Shown: positions 18,471-30,336, numbered from the stretch's first letter. The stretch: 64,000 nucleotides of DNA from Streptomyces dysideae (GCF_001514305.1 NZ_KQ949076.1:343678-407677), one strand, 5' to 3'. Made by a program: numbers and translations. The notes: a model not told the origin generated them from the letters alone.

Positions 18471-21077
18471 TCAGTCTCCCGCCACCCGCAGCCGACTGCC
18501 CGCACCCACGACCGCCAGCGCCCCGTCCCGGTCCGTCCGCAGCACCACCGCGCCCTGCGCCCGCAGCGCCGCGACCGTACTGGGAGCGGGATGTCCATAC
18601 GAGTTGTCCTCCCCGCAGGAAATGAGCGCCAGCCGCGGAGCCGCCCGGCGTATGAGGTCCGGGTCCTGGTACGCCGAGCCGTGGTGGGCGACCTTGAGCA
18701 CATCCACTCCGCCCAGCAGCGCCCCCGCCGGCGATCTCAACAGCGCCCGCTGGGCCGGGGGCTCGAGGTCCCCGAGCAGCAGGAGCCGCAGCCCGGCCGA
18801 CCGGACGAGCAGGGTGACGCTGGCGTCGTTCGGCTCTTCCGGTTCCGGTGCCGGACCGAGACGGCCCGGCATCGGAGGCGGTGGCGGCCACACCACCTGC
18901 CAGGACAGCGCCCCGGTGCGCCGCTCCTCCCCGGCTACGGCACGCGTCGCCGGCACACCCCGGGCGGCCGCCTCCCTCCGTACGAACTCCACCTGGTCCA
19001 CGGGCTCCTCGAACCCGGTCGTCTCGATCGCGCCCACCTCCCGCCCGCGCAGCACACCGGGCAGGCCCGCGACATGGTCGGCGTGGAAGTGAGTGAGCAC
19101 GACCAGCGGGATCCTGGTGATGCCGAGCGTGCGCAGACAGCGGTCGACGAGCCTCGGGTCGGGTCCGGCGTCCACGACCACGCCCGTGCCGTCGCCCGCC
19201 GCGAGCACCGTCGCGTCGCCCTGCCCCACGTCGCACATCACGAACCGCCAGCCGGGCGGCGGCCACCCCGTGATCACCCTGGTCAGCGGCGGCGGCTGCA
19301 CCACGGCCAGCGCCACCAGCACCGCGCAGACGGCACACCACCAGGGGTGCCGCAGCAGTCGCCGGCCCACCAGCAGCACGACCACCGTGACGACAGCCAG
19401 CAGCGCCGCTCCGGTCCAGCTGCCCGGCCAGTCCACTCCCCCGCCGGGCAGCGCCGCCCCGGTGCGGGCGACGTCCGCGATCCATCCCGCAGGCCAACTC
19501 GCGCCCCACGCCAGCGCCTTGGCCACCGGCATCGCCACCGGCGCGGTCGCCAGCGCCGCGAAGCCCAGCACCGTGGCCGGCGCGATCGCGAACTCCGCGA
19601 ACAGATTGCACGGCACCGCCACCAGGCTCACCCGCGCCGACAGCACCGCGACGACCGGCGCGCACAGGGCCTGCGCCGCCGCCGCGGCCGCCAGCGCCTC
19701 CGCCAACCGCGGCGGCACCCGGCGCCGCCGCAACGCCGCACTCCAGCGGGGTGCGATGGTGAGCAGCGCGCCGGTGGCCAGGACGGAGAGCAGAAAGCCG
19801 TAACTGCGGGCCAGCCACGGGTCGTACAGCACCAGCAGCAGGACGGCCGTCGCCAGTGCCGGGATCAGTGACCTGCGGCGTCCGGTCGCGAGGGCGAGCA
19901 GCACGACGGCCCCGCAGGCCGCGGCCCGCAGCACACTCGGATCCGGTCGGCACACGACGACGAATGCGAGCGTCAGCACCCCGCCGAGCAGCGCGGTCGT
20001 CCGCAGGGAGAGACCGAGGCGGGGCGCGAGGCCACGGCGCTCGACCAGCTGGGCGCGGCCCGGCGGACCGATGAGGAGGGCGAGGATGATGGTGAGGTTG
20101 CTGCCGGAGACGGCCAGCGTGTGCGCGAGGTCGGTCTCCTTGAACGCCTCGTCCAGCTCCGGGGTGATCCGCGAGGTGTCGCCCACGACCAGCCCGGGCA
20201 GCAGCGCCCGCGCGTCCGCCGGCAACCCGTCGGTGGCCTCCCGCAGCCCCGCACGCAACCGTCCCGCGAACCGCTGCGCCCCCGTCGGCTCCCCCACCAC
20301 CTCAGGCGCCGCCCGGTCCCGTACCCGCAGCACGGCCGTGATCCGATCACCGTCCCCCATCGCGGGCGCCAGCCGCGCGGACACCCGTAACCGCGTGGAG
20401 GGCAACAACCCGAGCCAGGGCGAACGCCCCCGCTCCTCACCGGCGCCCCGCGCCCCCACATCGACGATCACCAGCACCGGCGCCCGCGTCACCACGGCCG
20501 GCCGACCGGCCCCTTCCACCCGTCGCACGTCGGCATTGATCAGCACGGAGGTCGGCGCCACACGGTCCCCTCTGACCCGGGGCCGGGTGAGCCGGGGATC
20601 GGAGGTGACCTCGACCTCGGCAGTCACGGTGGCGTACTCCCGCGCCAGCCCGGGCACCGGCCCACGCCGCAGATCGGCCCCGTGCAGCCCGGCGGAGGCA
20701 GCGGCCGCGGCGACACAGAGCAGGACGGCGGCGACCGAGACCCGCGGCCAGGTGAGGCGCACGGCGACGGGACCGGGCACGGGGCCGCCGACCCGCCCGC
20801 CGCCACCAGCCGCCCCGTGTCGCCGCCGCATCAGCAACAGCACACCCGCCAGGACCAGGCACACGACCGTGACACCGGCGACCCGGTCCGGCGGGGCGTC
20901 CAGCGTCAGCGCCGCCGTCGCCCAGGCGGCGAGCGCGGGTGGGACGAGTCGGAGATCCGTGGGTCCTTCCTGCCGGGGATGGGCGGCGCCGAGCCGGGTC
21001 CCGGACGCGGCGTGCACGGCAGGGCGCACATGGTCGGCGGTCACGTCCTCGGGCGGGGTTACGGCGCCGCGCCTCAT
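18471..21077 (-). CDS. comEC: ComEC/Rec2-type DNA uptake channel protein
   Basis: An 868-residue polytopic membrane protein. The order is: N-terminal transmembrane helices, a periplasmic OB-like DUF4131 domain (LPSTRLRVSARLAPAMGDGD region), the Competence domain with roughly eight hydrophobic helices (about 290-560), then a C-terminal metallo-beta-lactamase-like nuclease domain with VLTHFHADHVAGL (HxHxDH). In transformable bacteria it transports and may degrade one DNA strand. Streptomyces are not known to be naturally competent, so its role here is open. ATGA overlap with comEA couples the two genes. Confidence 0.93.
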   Translation of the reverse strand: MRRGAVTPPEDVTADHVRPAVHAASGTRLGAAHPRQEGPTDLRLVPPALAAWATAALTLDAPPDRVAGVTVVCLVLAGVLLLMRRRHGAAGGGGRVGGPVPGPVAVRLTWPRVSVAAVLLCVAAAAASAGLHGADLRRGPVPGLAREYATVTAEVEVTSDPRLTRPRVRGDRVAPTSVLINADVRRVEGAGRPAVVTRAPVLVIVDVGARGAGEERGRSPWLGLLPSTRLRVSARLAPAMGDGDRITAVLRVRDRAAPEVVGEPTGAQRFAGRLRAGLREATDGLPADARALLPGLVVGDTSRITPELDEAFKETDLAHTLAVSGSNLTIILALLIGPPGRAQLVERRGLAPRLGLSLRTTALLGGVLTLAFVVVCRPDPSVLRAAACGAVVLLALATGRRRSLIPALATAVLLLVLYDPWLARSYGFLLSVLATGALLTIAPRWSAALRRRRVPPRLAEALAAAAAAQALCAPVVAVLSARVSLVAVPCNLFAEFAIAPATVLGFAALATAPVAMPVAKALAWGASWPAGWIADVARTGAALPGGGVDWPGSWTGAALLAVVTVVVLLVGRRLLRHPWWCAVCAVLVALAVVQPPPLTRVITGWPPPGWRFVMCDVGQGDATVLAAGDGTGVVVDAGPDPRLVDRCLRTLGITRIPLVVLTHFHADHVAGLPGVLRGREVGAIETTGFEEPVDQVEFVRREAAARGVPATRAVAGEERRTGALSWQVVWPPPPPMPGRLGPAPEPEEPNDASVTLLVRSAGLRLLLLGDLEPPAQRALLRSPAGALLGGVDVLKVAHHGSAYQDPDLIRRAAPRLALISCGEDNSYGHPAPSTVAALRAQGAVVLRTDRDGALAVVGAGSRLRVAGD

Positions 21078-22111
21078 GGCCGTACGAGATTTCGCAGATC
21101 GGCGAAGCGGCGGTCGCCGATGCCATTGACTTCGCGCAGCTCGTCCACCGAACGGAAACCGCCGTGCTGTGTGCGGTAGTCGATGATGTGCTGCGCCAGC
21201 ACCGGGCCGACGCCGGGCAGCGTGTCGAGCTGATCCACCGTGGCCGTGTTGAGCGAGACCGGCGCCGCGGGTGCCGCGCCCGCCACCGCGCCGGCCGAGC
21301 CGGGAACAGCGGCAGCGGCCGGACCGCCGACGATCACCTGCTCCCCGTCCACCAGGAACCGTGCCCGGTTGAGCGCCTCGGTGTTCGTGCCGGGCCGCAC
21401 CCCACCAGCCGCGCGCAGGGCGTCGGCGACCCGCGAACCGGCCGGCAGACGATGGATGCCCGGATCGCGCACCTTGCCGCTGACGTCCACCACGATCTCC
21501 GCCCCGGCCGTACCCGCGGCCGCGGCATGGGGGACACCCGCCGCAGAGGCCCCCGGATCAACCGCCTGCTTCTCCTCGCCCCCTCCCAACGGAGCCGCGG
21601 CCCGCACCACCTCGGGCGCTGTCACGGGCTGAACACGGCCGGCCCAGAAGTGCTGCACGGCGAACCCGGCGGCGACGACGAGCACCACGGTGAGTGCGAC
21701 CACACTTCGCCGCTCCAGCCCGCACCGCGCCTGCAGCCACACCGGCATCCGCTCCCGCAGAGCCATCCCGGCCCGTACCCGCCAGTCCCCCGCGGCAGCA
21801 CGCCCCTCGGCACGGACGTCAGGCGCATCAAGATCTACGTCGGATTCCCTGTCGTCAGCATGCGGGGCATACCCATCCCCACCCGGCGGAGCATTCCCCG
21901 ACTCCCGCCATTCCCCGGCGCGTTCGGCGAAAAGCACCTCCGCACGTCGGCGGAGCTCCTCGGCCGACGCATACCGCTGCCGGCTCCGGCTCCGGTCGTG
22001 CGGGCGACGATGACGGATACGGCCGTCGGAGCGGGGGCCACGGCCGGGGCCACTGGTAGCGGTCGCTGTGCGTGTGCGTGATCGAAGTGCCATGCGACGA
22101 GGATCGGGCAC
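21074..22111 (-). CDS. comEA: ComEA-family helix-hairpin-helix DNA-binding protein
   Basis: A membrane-anchored DNA receptor. The 339-345 residue protein has a long basic, disordered cytosolic N-terminus, one transmembrane helix (SVVALTVVLVVAAGFAVQHF, about 130-150), a SLBB-type domain (EIVVDVSGKVRDPGIHRLP), a Gly/Ala-Pro linker and a C-terminal HhH pair (SLNTATVDQLDTLPGVG). A GTG opens the frame at 22111 and an ATG lies at 22093; I cannot choose on ribosome-binding site alone. Stop and comEC start overlap (ATGA), a typical coupled comEA-comEC operon. Confidence 0.93.
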   Translation of the reverse strand: MPDPRRMALRSRTRTATATSGPGRGPRSDGRIRHRRPHDRSRSRQRYASAEELRRRAEVLFAERAGEWRESGNAPPGGDGYAPHADDRESDVDLDAPDVRAEGRAAAGDWRVRAGMALRERMPVWLQARCGLERRSVVALTVVLVVAAGFAVQHFWAGRVQPVTAPEVVRAAAPLGGGEEKQAVDPGASAAGVPHAAAAGTAGAEIVVDVSGKVRDPGIHRLPAGSRVADALRAAGGVRPGTNTEALNRARFLVDGEQVIVGGPAAAAVPGSAGAVAGAAPAAPVSLNTATVDQLDTLPGVGPVLAQHIIDYRTQHGGFRSVDELREVNGIGDRRFADLRNLVRP

Positions 22112-22212
22112 CTCGGCACGTTCGCGATGATCTTGCTCAAATCCCGTGGATCACTGCCCAGTTGTGGATAACTCCACCACTCACACGAGTGAATCGCCCG
22201 AGCCCGCCGTCG

Positions 22213-23058
22213 TCATCGCGGCGACACCACAACCCCCAACAACCCCGGCCCGGTATGCGCCCCGATCACCGCCCCGACCTCGCTCACATGAAGGTCGGCC
22301 AGCCCGGGCACCCGCGCCCGCAGCCGGTCCGCCAGCGCCGACGCCCGGTCGGGGGCGGCGAGATGGTGCACCGCGATGTCGACCTGCGCGCCGCCCGCCC
22401 GGTCGGCCACGATCTCCTCGAGGCGGGCGATCGCCTTGGACGCCGTCCGTACCTTCTCGAGGAGTTCGATCCGGCCGCCCTCCAGCTTGAGCAACGGCTT
22501 CACCGCGAGCGCGGAGCCCAGCAGGGCCTGCGCGGCGCCGATACGGCCGCCGCGGCGCAGATAGTCGAGGGTGTCGACGTAGAAGTAGGCGGACGTCCCG
22601 GCGGCCCGTTTCTCCGCGGCCGTCACCGCCTCGTCGACCGTGCCGCCCGTCTCCGCCGCCTCCGCCGCGGCGAGCGCACAGAATCCGAGCGCCATCGCGA
22701 CCATCCCGGTGTCCACCACCCGCACCGGCACCGGCGCCTCGCGCGCCGCGAGGACCGCCGCGTCGTAGGTACCGGACAGTTCGGCGGACAGATGCAGGGA
22801 GACGATGCCGGTGGCGCCGGACTCGGCGACCGCGCGGTAGGTCTCCGCGAAGAGTTGGGGGCTGGGGCGGGACGTCGTGACGGGGCGTCGTTTCTGGAGT
22901 GCCTGGGCCAGGGAGCGGGTCGAGATCTCGGTGCCCTCTTCCAGCACCTGGTCACCGAGGACCACGGTCAGGGGCACCGATGTGATGCCGTGGCGCTCCA
23001 TCGTCCGCGGCGGCAGGTAGGCCGTTGAATCGGTGACGATCGCGACATGGCGGGACAT
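22213..23058 (-). CDS. DegV family fatty-acid-binding protein
   Basis: A 281-residue DegV/FakB-type protein. The signature VTDSTAYLP near the N-terminus, the conserved ISLHLSAELSGT segment (seen as IVSLHLSAELSGTYD) and the RVVDTGMVAMALG strand are all present. FakB-type members bind a fatty acid and hand it to a FakA kinase; for most DegV proteins in actinobacteria the ligand is unproven. The intergenic space to comEA is about 100 bases, so a separate or shared promoter is possible. Confidence 0.9.
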   Translation of the reverse strand: MSRHVAIVTDSTAYLPPRTMERHGITSVPLTVVLGDQVLEEGTEISTRSLAQALQKRRPVTTSRPSPQLFAETYRAVAESGATGIVSLHLSAELSGTYDAAVLAAREAPVPVRVVDTGMVAMALGFCALAAAEAAETGGTVDEAVTAAEKRAAGTSAYFYVDTLDYLRRGGRIGAAQALLGSALAVKPLLKLEGGRIELLEKVRTASKAIARLEEIVADRAGGAQVDIAVHHLAAPDRASALADRLRARVPGLADLHVSEVGAVIGAHTGPGLLGVVVSPR

Positions 23059-23151
23059 GAGCTGGAGGTTACCTGGCGTAGCGCCCGGACGGCAGCCCGG
23101 CCCCTGTCACCTGGGCGGCCGTGGCCGGATCAAAGCGTGCTCAGGGCGTGC

Positions 23152-23916
23152 TCAAGTCGTGCTCTCGGGGCGGGTCTTCTTCTGCCACGGATAGGTGGGC
23201 CGCGGGCCCGGCGGGTTGATGGCGGGCGGCGCCGGCTCGTCGGCCGTGTGCGCCCGGGGCGTCTCCGGCCAGGTCTGCTCGGTGCTGGCGTGCTCGGCGG
23301 CCGGGGCCTCGGGCCACGGGGGCGGAGTCGGCGTGGGCGTGGGCGTGGGCTCCGCGGTCTGCGCGGACTCCGCCGTCTGCCAGTGCCGCAGCGCGCCCGC
23401 CTCCATGTCGATCTGCGTGCTCAGCGAGTCCAGGTCGTCGTCCGCGAAGCGGCGGGCCCGGTCGCGGGCCGCCCAGCGCAGGGAGTCCGCCGACTGGGCG
23501 ATGCGCTCGGTGCGCTCGCGCAGCCCGGGCAGCCGCTCGGCGAGGGTCGCCCGGTCCGGCTCGGACTCCAGGCGCCTGAGCTCGCCGTCCAGTTCGTGTC
23601 CGTGCGCGCTGAGCCGCTCGAAGAGGCCGAGGGACTCCTTGAGGGACTCGTCCTCGGCCACGCCCGCGTGCAGCGCGTCCTGGGTGGCCCGCATCGAGGT
23701 GCGCAGCTTCAGCCGCAGCTGGGCGATCTCGCCCGCGGGGCCGAGCTGGGCGAAGGACTTCGCCCTGAGGGTGTGGTCCTCGACCGTGCGGCGGGCCTGC
23801 GTGATCGTTCTGTCCACGCCGCGCTTGGCCGCGCCGACCACCTTCACGGTGGCGTACGCACCGAGCGCCAGGAAGAGGACAAAGAGCAGGGCGACTACCG
23901 CGAACAGTGCTTCCAC
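23152..23916 (-). CDS. Membrane-anchored coiled-coil protein of unknown function
   Basis: A 254-residue protein with one N-terminal transmembrane helix (ALFAVVALLFVLFLALGAYA, about 3-24), a long Arg/Glu/Leu-rich helical region predicted as coiled coil (about 40-170; AQLRLKLRTSMRATQDALH, DATLAERLPGLRERTERIAQ-like heptads), and a disordered Pro/Thr-rich C-terminal tail with a short PTPTPTPTPPP run. It is convergently placed relative to nothing and co-oriented with leuS upstream. Similar proteins are common in Streptomyces beside leuS, but no function is known to me. Confidence 0.75.
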   Translation of the reverse strand: MEALFAVVALLFVLFLALGAYATVKVVGAAKRGVDRTITQARRTVEDHTLRAKSFAQLGPAGEIAQLRLKLRTSMRATQDALHAGVAEDESLKESLGLFERLSAHGHELDGELRRLESEPDRATLAERLPGLRERTERIAQSADSLRWAARDRARRFADDDLDSLSTQIDMEAGALRHWQTAESAQTAEPTPTPTPTPPPWPEAPAAEHASTEQTWPETPRAHTADEPAPPAINPPGPRPTYPWQKKTRPESTT

Positions 23917-23972
23917 AAGCTCCTCCTCCGACCGGCCACGGCCCGCTCCGCGCCCCTCTTCAACCGTAAACG

Positions 23973-24019
23973 CTACGGGCAGGCCCGGGGTTCCAGCAGA
24001 ACCCCGAACCTGCCCGTAG
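23973..24019 (-). terminator. Terminator of leuS
   Basis: A long inverted repeat (CTACGGGCAGG...CCTGCCCGTAG, 11 bp plus an inner GGGGTTC/GAACCCC stem) about 40 bases downstream of the leuS stop. Confidence 0.85.
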
Positions 24020-24057
24020 GGGACTACCCCGAGGCATCCGCGCCCCGGGACCGGCGA

Positions 24058-26949
<2,892 letters not shown>

Positions 26950-26991
26950 GATCCTCAAAGCTCCATCGATCGTCATCTGCCAGCAGAAATG

Positions 26992-27016
26992 AAAAATCCC
27001 CTCGCACAGGAGGGGA
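26992..27016 (-). promoter_or_regulatory. Transcription attenuator hairpin upstream of leuS
   Basis: On the leuS strand TCCCCTC-CTGTGC-GAGGGGA forms a 7-bp stem followed by five T residues, a classical intrinsic terminator. It is one of the few U-tailed hairpins in this window and lies between the leader peptide and the leuS start, 42 bases before the ATG. Confidence 0.85.
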
Positions 27017-27062
27017 CGCCGCGCCGATTCCGACCAGCCGATTCAGTGGCTGACGGGACTGA

Positions 27063-27101
27063 TCAGCGCGGCTCGCTAAGCAGAAGGCGTACGGCACGCA
27101 T
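27063..27101 (-). CDS. leuS leader peptide (MRAVRLLLSEPR)
   Basis: A 12-codon open frame, ATG...TGA, with three consecutive Leu codons (CTT CTG CTT), two of them the rare Streptomyces codon CTT. Stalling at these codons when charged tRNA-Leu is scarce would prevent the downstream attenuator from forming. There is no clear ribosome-binding site, but TACCCT lies exactly 6 bases before the ATG, where the -10 of a leaderless transcript would be. Attenuators of this type have been predicted before for leuS in Streptomyces by comparative analysis. Confidence 0.82.
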   Translation of the reverse strand: MRAVRLLLSEPR

Positions 27102-27383
27102 GGCGTTAGGGTACCGCAGCCGTTGAGCACGCCGCGACGCGCTTACGTATGCCTTATTGGCACCGGGTGCCGCACCCGCGGTCCCCGGGAGCTCGCCCGT
27201 CACACCTGACAGAAGCTGAACCAAGGTCAAAAGTTACTTCGCGTAACAGCCACTAAGGGACATCGCAGCAACCGCATTGTCCGTTGATAACAACGCAATA
27301 ACTCAAACCTCGTACCCACCGGTATGGCGCCGCTTAGAGTGCGGCAGCGGGACCGCTTTCCCGAACCGTTCGGAGTTGCCCCC

Positions 27384-27503
27384 ATGAACCCTCGTCCGCA
27401 CAGCAGTTCGCCTCCCTGGCCCGATCCCCCGGCCTCCGGGACGACGAACGCTGACACTTTGCCGTCCATACCCTTCATCGTGATGTCGGGAGGCGTGTCG
27501 TGA
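27384..27503 (+). CDS. Small Pro/Ser-rich ORF coupled to a cytochrome-b-like gene
   Basis: A 39-residue frame (begins MNPRPHSSSPPWPDPPAS, ends FIVMSGGVS) whose TGA stop overlaps the GTG start of the next gene (GTGA). The overlap is typical of translational coupling. There is only a weak upstream GGAG-like sequence (CGGAG, 8 bases before the ATG). It may be a leader or a small subunit; no family is recognised. The intergenic stretch 27102-27383 before it holds the divergent promoters for leuS and this module; no operator stands out. Confidence 0.45.
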   Translation: MNPRPHSSSPPWPDPPASGTTNADTLPSIPFIVMSGGVS

Positions 27504-28726
27504 CGACGGACAGCACGATGGACGACTCGTTCCTGGAGTTCCTCAACTTCGGCGCCGGCGTCCTGTCACTCGTCAGCCTCACCTGCTCGGTGATCTGGGG
27601 ACTCGTCGCCCAGGACCGGATGATCCTCAACATCCGCCAGCGGATCTCCGCGCAGGCCGTGCACCGGGTCACCGCCGTCGCCTCCATCGCGTTCCTGATC
27701 GTGCACATCGTGACCAAGCTGGCGCTGGACCACACCAGCTGGATCGCCGCGGTGATCCCGTTCGGCCTGCTCTTCACCGGCGGCGACCAGTTCACGGGCA
27801 CCGCCTTCCTCATCGGCCTCGGTACCCTGGCCGCGATGCTCATGATCTTCGTCGGCGTCACCGGCGCGCTGCGCAACAGGTTCGCCTCCCCGGCGCCGGT
27901 CGCGGCCCGCTGGCGCGCGATGCACATGCTGGCCTACCCGGCGTGGTGCGCGGCGCTGATCCACGGCCTGTTCGCGGGCCGCCCTGCGAAGACGTTCTTC
28001 ATGGTGTCGTACGAGCTGTGCGTGGTCGGGGTCGCCGCGGCCCTCGCCCTGCGCGCCGCACCGCGCCCCTTCAAACGCAGGGTCGCCGACCGGCTCGCCG
28101 CGATCATCGGCGCCGACGAGCAGGCGGGCCGCGAGGAGCTGGACGCCGGCCGCGCCAAGGCCGCCGCCGGGTCCGCGCTGCCGGGCTACGAGAGCCGGCG
28201 TCCGGCGAGGCCGTCGCGCGAGGAGTCGACCGGAAGCCTGCCCGGCATGCCGGCGCCCCCGGCCGCGGAGCCCGCGAACGGTTTCGCGGCCGCCTACCGG
28301 GCCGTCTCCCCCCCGCGCGTGCCACAGCAGCCGTCGTTCGCGCCCGACCAGACCGCGCGCATGGACCTGCCCCTGGACATGCAGCCCACGGAGGCGATCC
28401 CACGCGTCGACGGCCCCGGCAGCACCTCGGGCAGCTGGCCGATCCCGTCCCCGCCGCCGGTCGGCGAGGCGCCCCCGTCGGCCTACGACCCGCTCCAGGA
28501 CACCGGATACAACATCCCGGCCTATGGCAATCCGGGCGCCGCGGGGTACGGCGGGAGTGATGTGTACGACACCGGTGAGTCGAACCCCCTCTACGGCACG
28601 TACAACCCCAACGACACGTACAACAGCGGTCCCGCCACTGAACCATCACCCGGTGATGCGTACGACTTCGACGCACCACCGGGTTCGGGCGAACCTTGGA
28701 ACACGCCTTCCGGAGGCTATAGGTGA
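27500..28726 (+). CDS. Membrane cytochrome-b-like electron-transfer protein
   Basis: A 408-residue membrane protein with about five transmembrane helices in the first 200 residues and a disordered, Pro/Gly/Tyr-rich cytosolic tail (about 210-408). Two helices each carry a His pair: HRVTAVASIAFLIVH (His-x13-His) and HMLAYPAWCAALIH (His-x12-His). Paired His in two helices is the pattern of b-type heme ligation in ferric reductase and cytochrome b561/b6-like proteins. The GTGA overlap with the following NuoF-ferredoxin gene suggests the two form one complex that moves electrons from NAD(P)H through FMN and Fe-S centres to membrane hemes. The electron acceptor is unknown. Confidence 0.8.
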   Translation: MTTDSTMDDSFLEFLNFGAGVLSLVSLTCSVIWGLVAQDRMILNIRQRISAQAVHRVTAVASIAFLIVHIVTKLALDHTSWIAAVIPFGLLFTGGDQFTGTAFLIGLGTLAAMLMIFVGVTGALRNRFASPAPVAARWRAMHMLAYPAWCAALIHGLFAGRPAKTFFMVSYELCVVGVAAALALRAAPRPFKRRVADRLAAIIGADEQAGREELDAGRAKAAAGSALPGYESRRPARPSREESTGSLPGMPAPPAAEPANGFAAAYRAVSPPRVPQQPSFAPDQTARMDLPLDMQPTEAIPRVDGPGSTSGSWPIPSPPPVGEAPPSAYDPLQDTGYNIPAYGNPGAAGYGGSDVYDTGESNPLYGTYNPNDTYNSGPATEPSPGDAYDFDAPPGSGEPWNTPSGGYR

Positions 28727-30336
28727 ACGAGGCCCTGCCCGACGTACCCGAAGTCCGCGTGGTCGGCCTTCCCCAGCTCACGTCAGGCTTCGACCTTGTC
28801 GAAAGACTCGATCTGCCCATGCATCTGAAGGTGCACGGGCCGCTCGAACCGATGGGCGGCGAACAGCTCGCGAAGCTCGCCGAGAACATCAACCTGAAGG
28901 GCCGCGGCGGCGCGGGCTTCCCCTTCCACAAGAAGCTGCGCTCGGTCGCCGAGTCGGCGATCCGCCGCGGCGTACGGCCGGTCGTCGTCGTCAACGGCAG
29001 CGAGGACGAACCGGCCTGCCGCAAGGACACGGTGCTCATCAATCGTGCCCCGCATCTCATCCTGGACGGCGCCCTGCTGGCCGCCGAAGCTCTGGGTGCC
29101 CGCACGCTCGTGGTGGGGGTCACCCGTGAGTCGACGCAGCGCTCCATGGAGGCCGCGCTCGCCGAACGCGGCCTCAGCAACGGCCGCCGGTCGGCGCTAC
29201 GCGCGCGCGTGCAGCGCAATCCCGTCCGTATGGTCACCGGAGCGGCCGCGTCGCTGATCCGCTCCATCGACGGCGGCCCGGCGATCCCGCCCGGCCGCAA
29301 GGTCAGCGCCTCGCAGAACGGCGTCGGCGGCGCACCCACCCTGCTGTCGAACGCCGAGACCTTCGCCCAACTGGCGATCGCCGCCCGCATCGGCCCGGAG
29401 CGCTACGGCAACACCGGCCTCTACGACGAGCCCGGCACCGTCATGCTCACGGTCTCCGGCGCGGTCGCCCGCCCGATGGTGATCGAGGTCCCCACGGGCG
29501 TGCCGCTGCGCTACGTCCTCCAGCTGGCCGGCGCCCCGCCCGTCCCGCAGGGCGTGCTGACCGGCGGCTACCACGGCAAGTGGATCGACGCGGCGACGGT
29601 CAACGAGGCGATCGTCTCGCGCAACTCGCTGGACGCGGTGGGCGGTGCGCTCGGCGCGGGCGCGATCCTGCCGATCACCCAGGAGACCTGCCCGCTGGGC
29701 GAGTCGCTGCGGGTGGCCCAGTGGCTGGCCGAGGAGAGCGCGGGACAGTGCGGTCCCTGCTACCTCGGTCTGCCGGCCGCAGCGCGCGGCCTGGAGGACA
29801 TCCTCAACGGCGGCGGACCGGCCGCCCTGGAGGCGGTCAAGCAGGTCGCCAAGAACGTGAAACGGCGCGGCGCCTGCTCGCATCCGGACGGCTCCGCGAT
29901 GTTCCTGGAGTCGACCATCAAGGCGTTCACCGACGACCTGGCCGCGCACGTCCTCGGCAACGGCTGCGGACGGCCCGTGGAGGGCGTTCTGCCGCTCTTC
30001 GAGGGCGGCAGGGCCCCTACGGGCATCCCCGGCGGCGCGGAGTCCGAGGAGAACGGTCCCAGCCGCCAGAAGATCTACGTCGACTGGACGCTGTGCCGGG
30101 GCCACGGCCTGTGCGCGGACATCCTCCCGGAGGTCTTCGAACTCGGCGCCGACGGCTTCCCGACCATGGCCCAGGCGCAGGTACCGCGCTATGCCGAGGC
30201 GAAGGCTCTACGCGCGGTGCGCCGCTGCCCGGCCCTCGCCCTGCGCATCGAGGAGGACACCCGCTCCCAGGCGCCGACCCGCAACAACCTGCCGGTCCTC
30301 TCCCAGGGCCGCGGCCGCCGCGCCCTGGGCCGCTGA
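28723..30336 (+). CDS. NuoF-like flavoprotein fused to a ferredoxin domain
   Basis: A 537-residue fusion. Residues about 50-420 match the NADH/FMN-binding 51-kDa subunit of complex I: KGRGGAGFPFHKKL (FMN loop), VVVNGSEDEPACRKD (NADH/FMN), a SLBB segment, then the 4Fe-4S region SAGQCGPCYLG and a later GACSHPDG. The first of the four usual Cys ligands (SCGxCxxC) is Ala. Residues about 450-530 form a small ferredoxin, DWTLCRGHGLCADILPEVF with a later RRCPALAL, a 3Fe-4S-type pattern. No other complex I genes are near, so this is a stand-alone oxidoreductase module. The start GTG overlaps the previous stop and follows GGAGG. Confidence 0.85.
   Translation: MNEALPDVPEVRVVGLPQLTSGFDLVERLDLPMHLKVHGPLEPMGGEQLAKLAENINLKGRGGAGFPFHKKLRSVAESAIRRGVRPVVVVNGSEDEPACRKDTVLINRAPHLILDGALLAAEALGARTLVVGVTRESTQRSMEAALAERGLSNGRRSALRARVQRNPVRMVTGAAASLIRSIDGGPAIPPGRKVSASQNGVGGAPTLLSNAETFAQLAIAARIGPERYGNTGLYDEPGTVMLTVSGAVARPMVIEVPTGVPLRYVLQLAGAPPVPQGVLTGGYHGKWIDAATVNEAIVSRNSLDAVGGALGAGAILPITQETCPLGESLRVAQWLAEESAGQCGPCYLGLPAAARGLEDILNGGGPAALEAVKQVAKNVKRRGACSHPDGSAMFLESTIKAFTDDLAAHVLGNGCGRPVEGVLPLFEGGRAPTGIPGGAESEENGPSRQKIYVDWTLCRGHGLCADILPEVFELGADGFPTMAQAQVPRYAEAKALRAVRRCPALALRIEEDTRSQAPTRNNLPVLSQGRGRRALGR

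Noticed and set aside
26950..27101. T-box riboswitch upstream of leuS
   Set aside because: No T-box antiterminator bulge or specifier-stem pattern is visible; a leader peptide with attenuator explains the region better.
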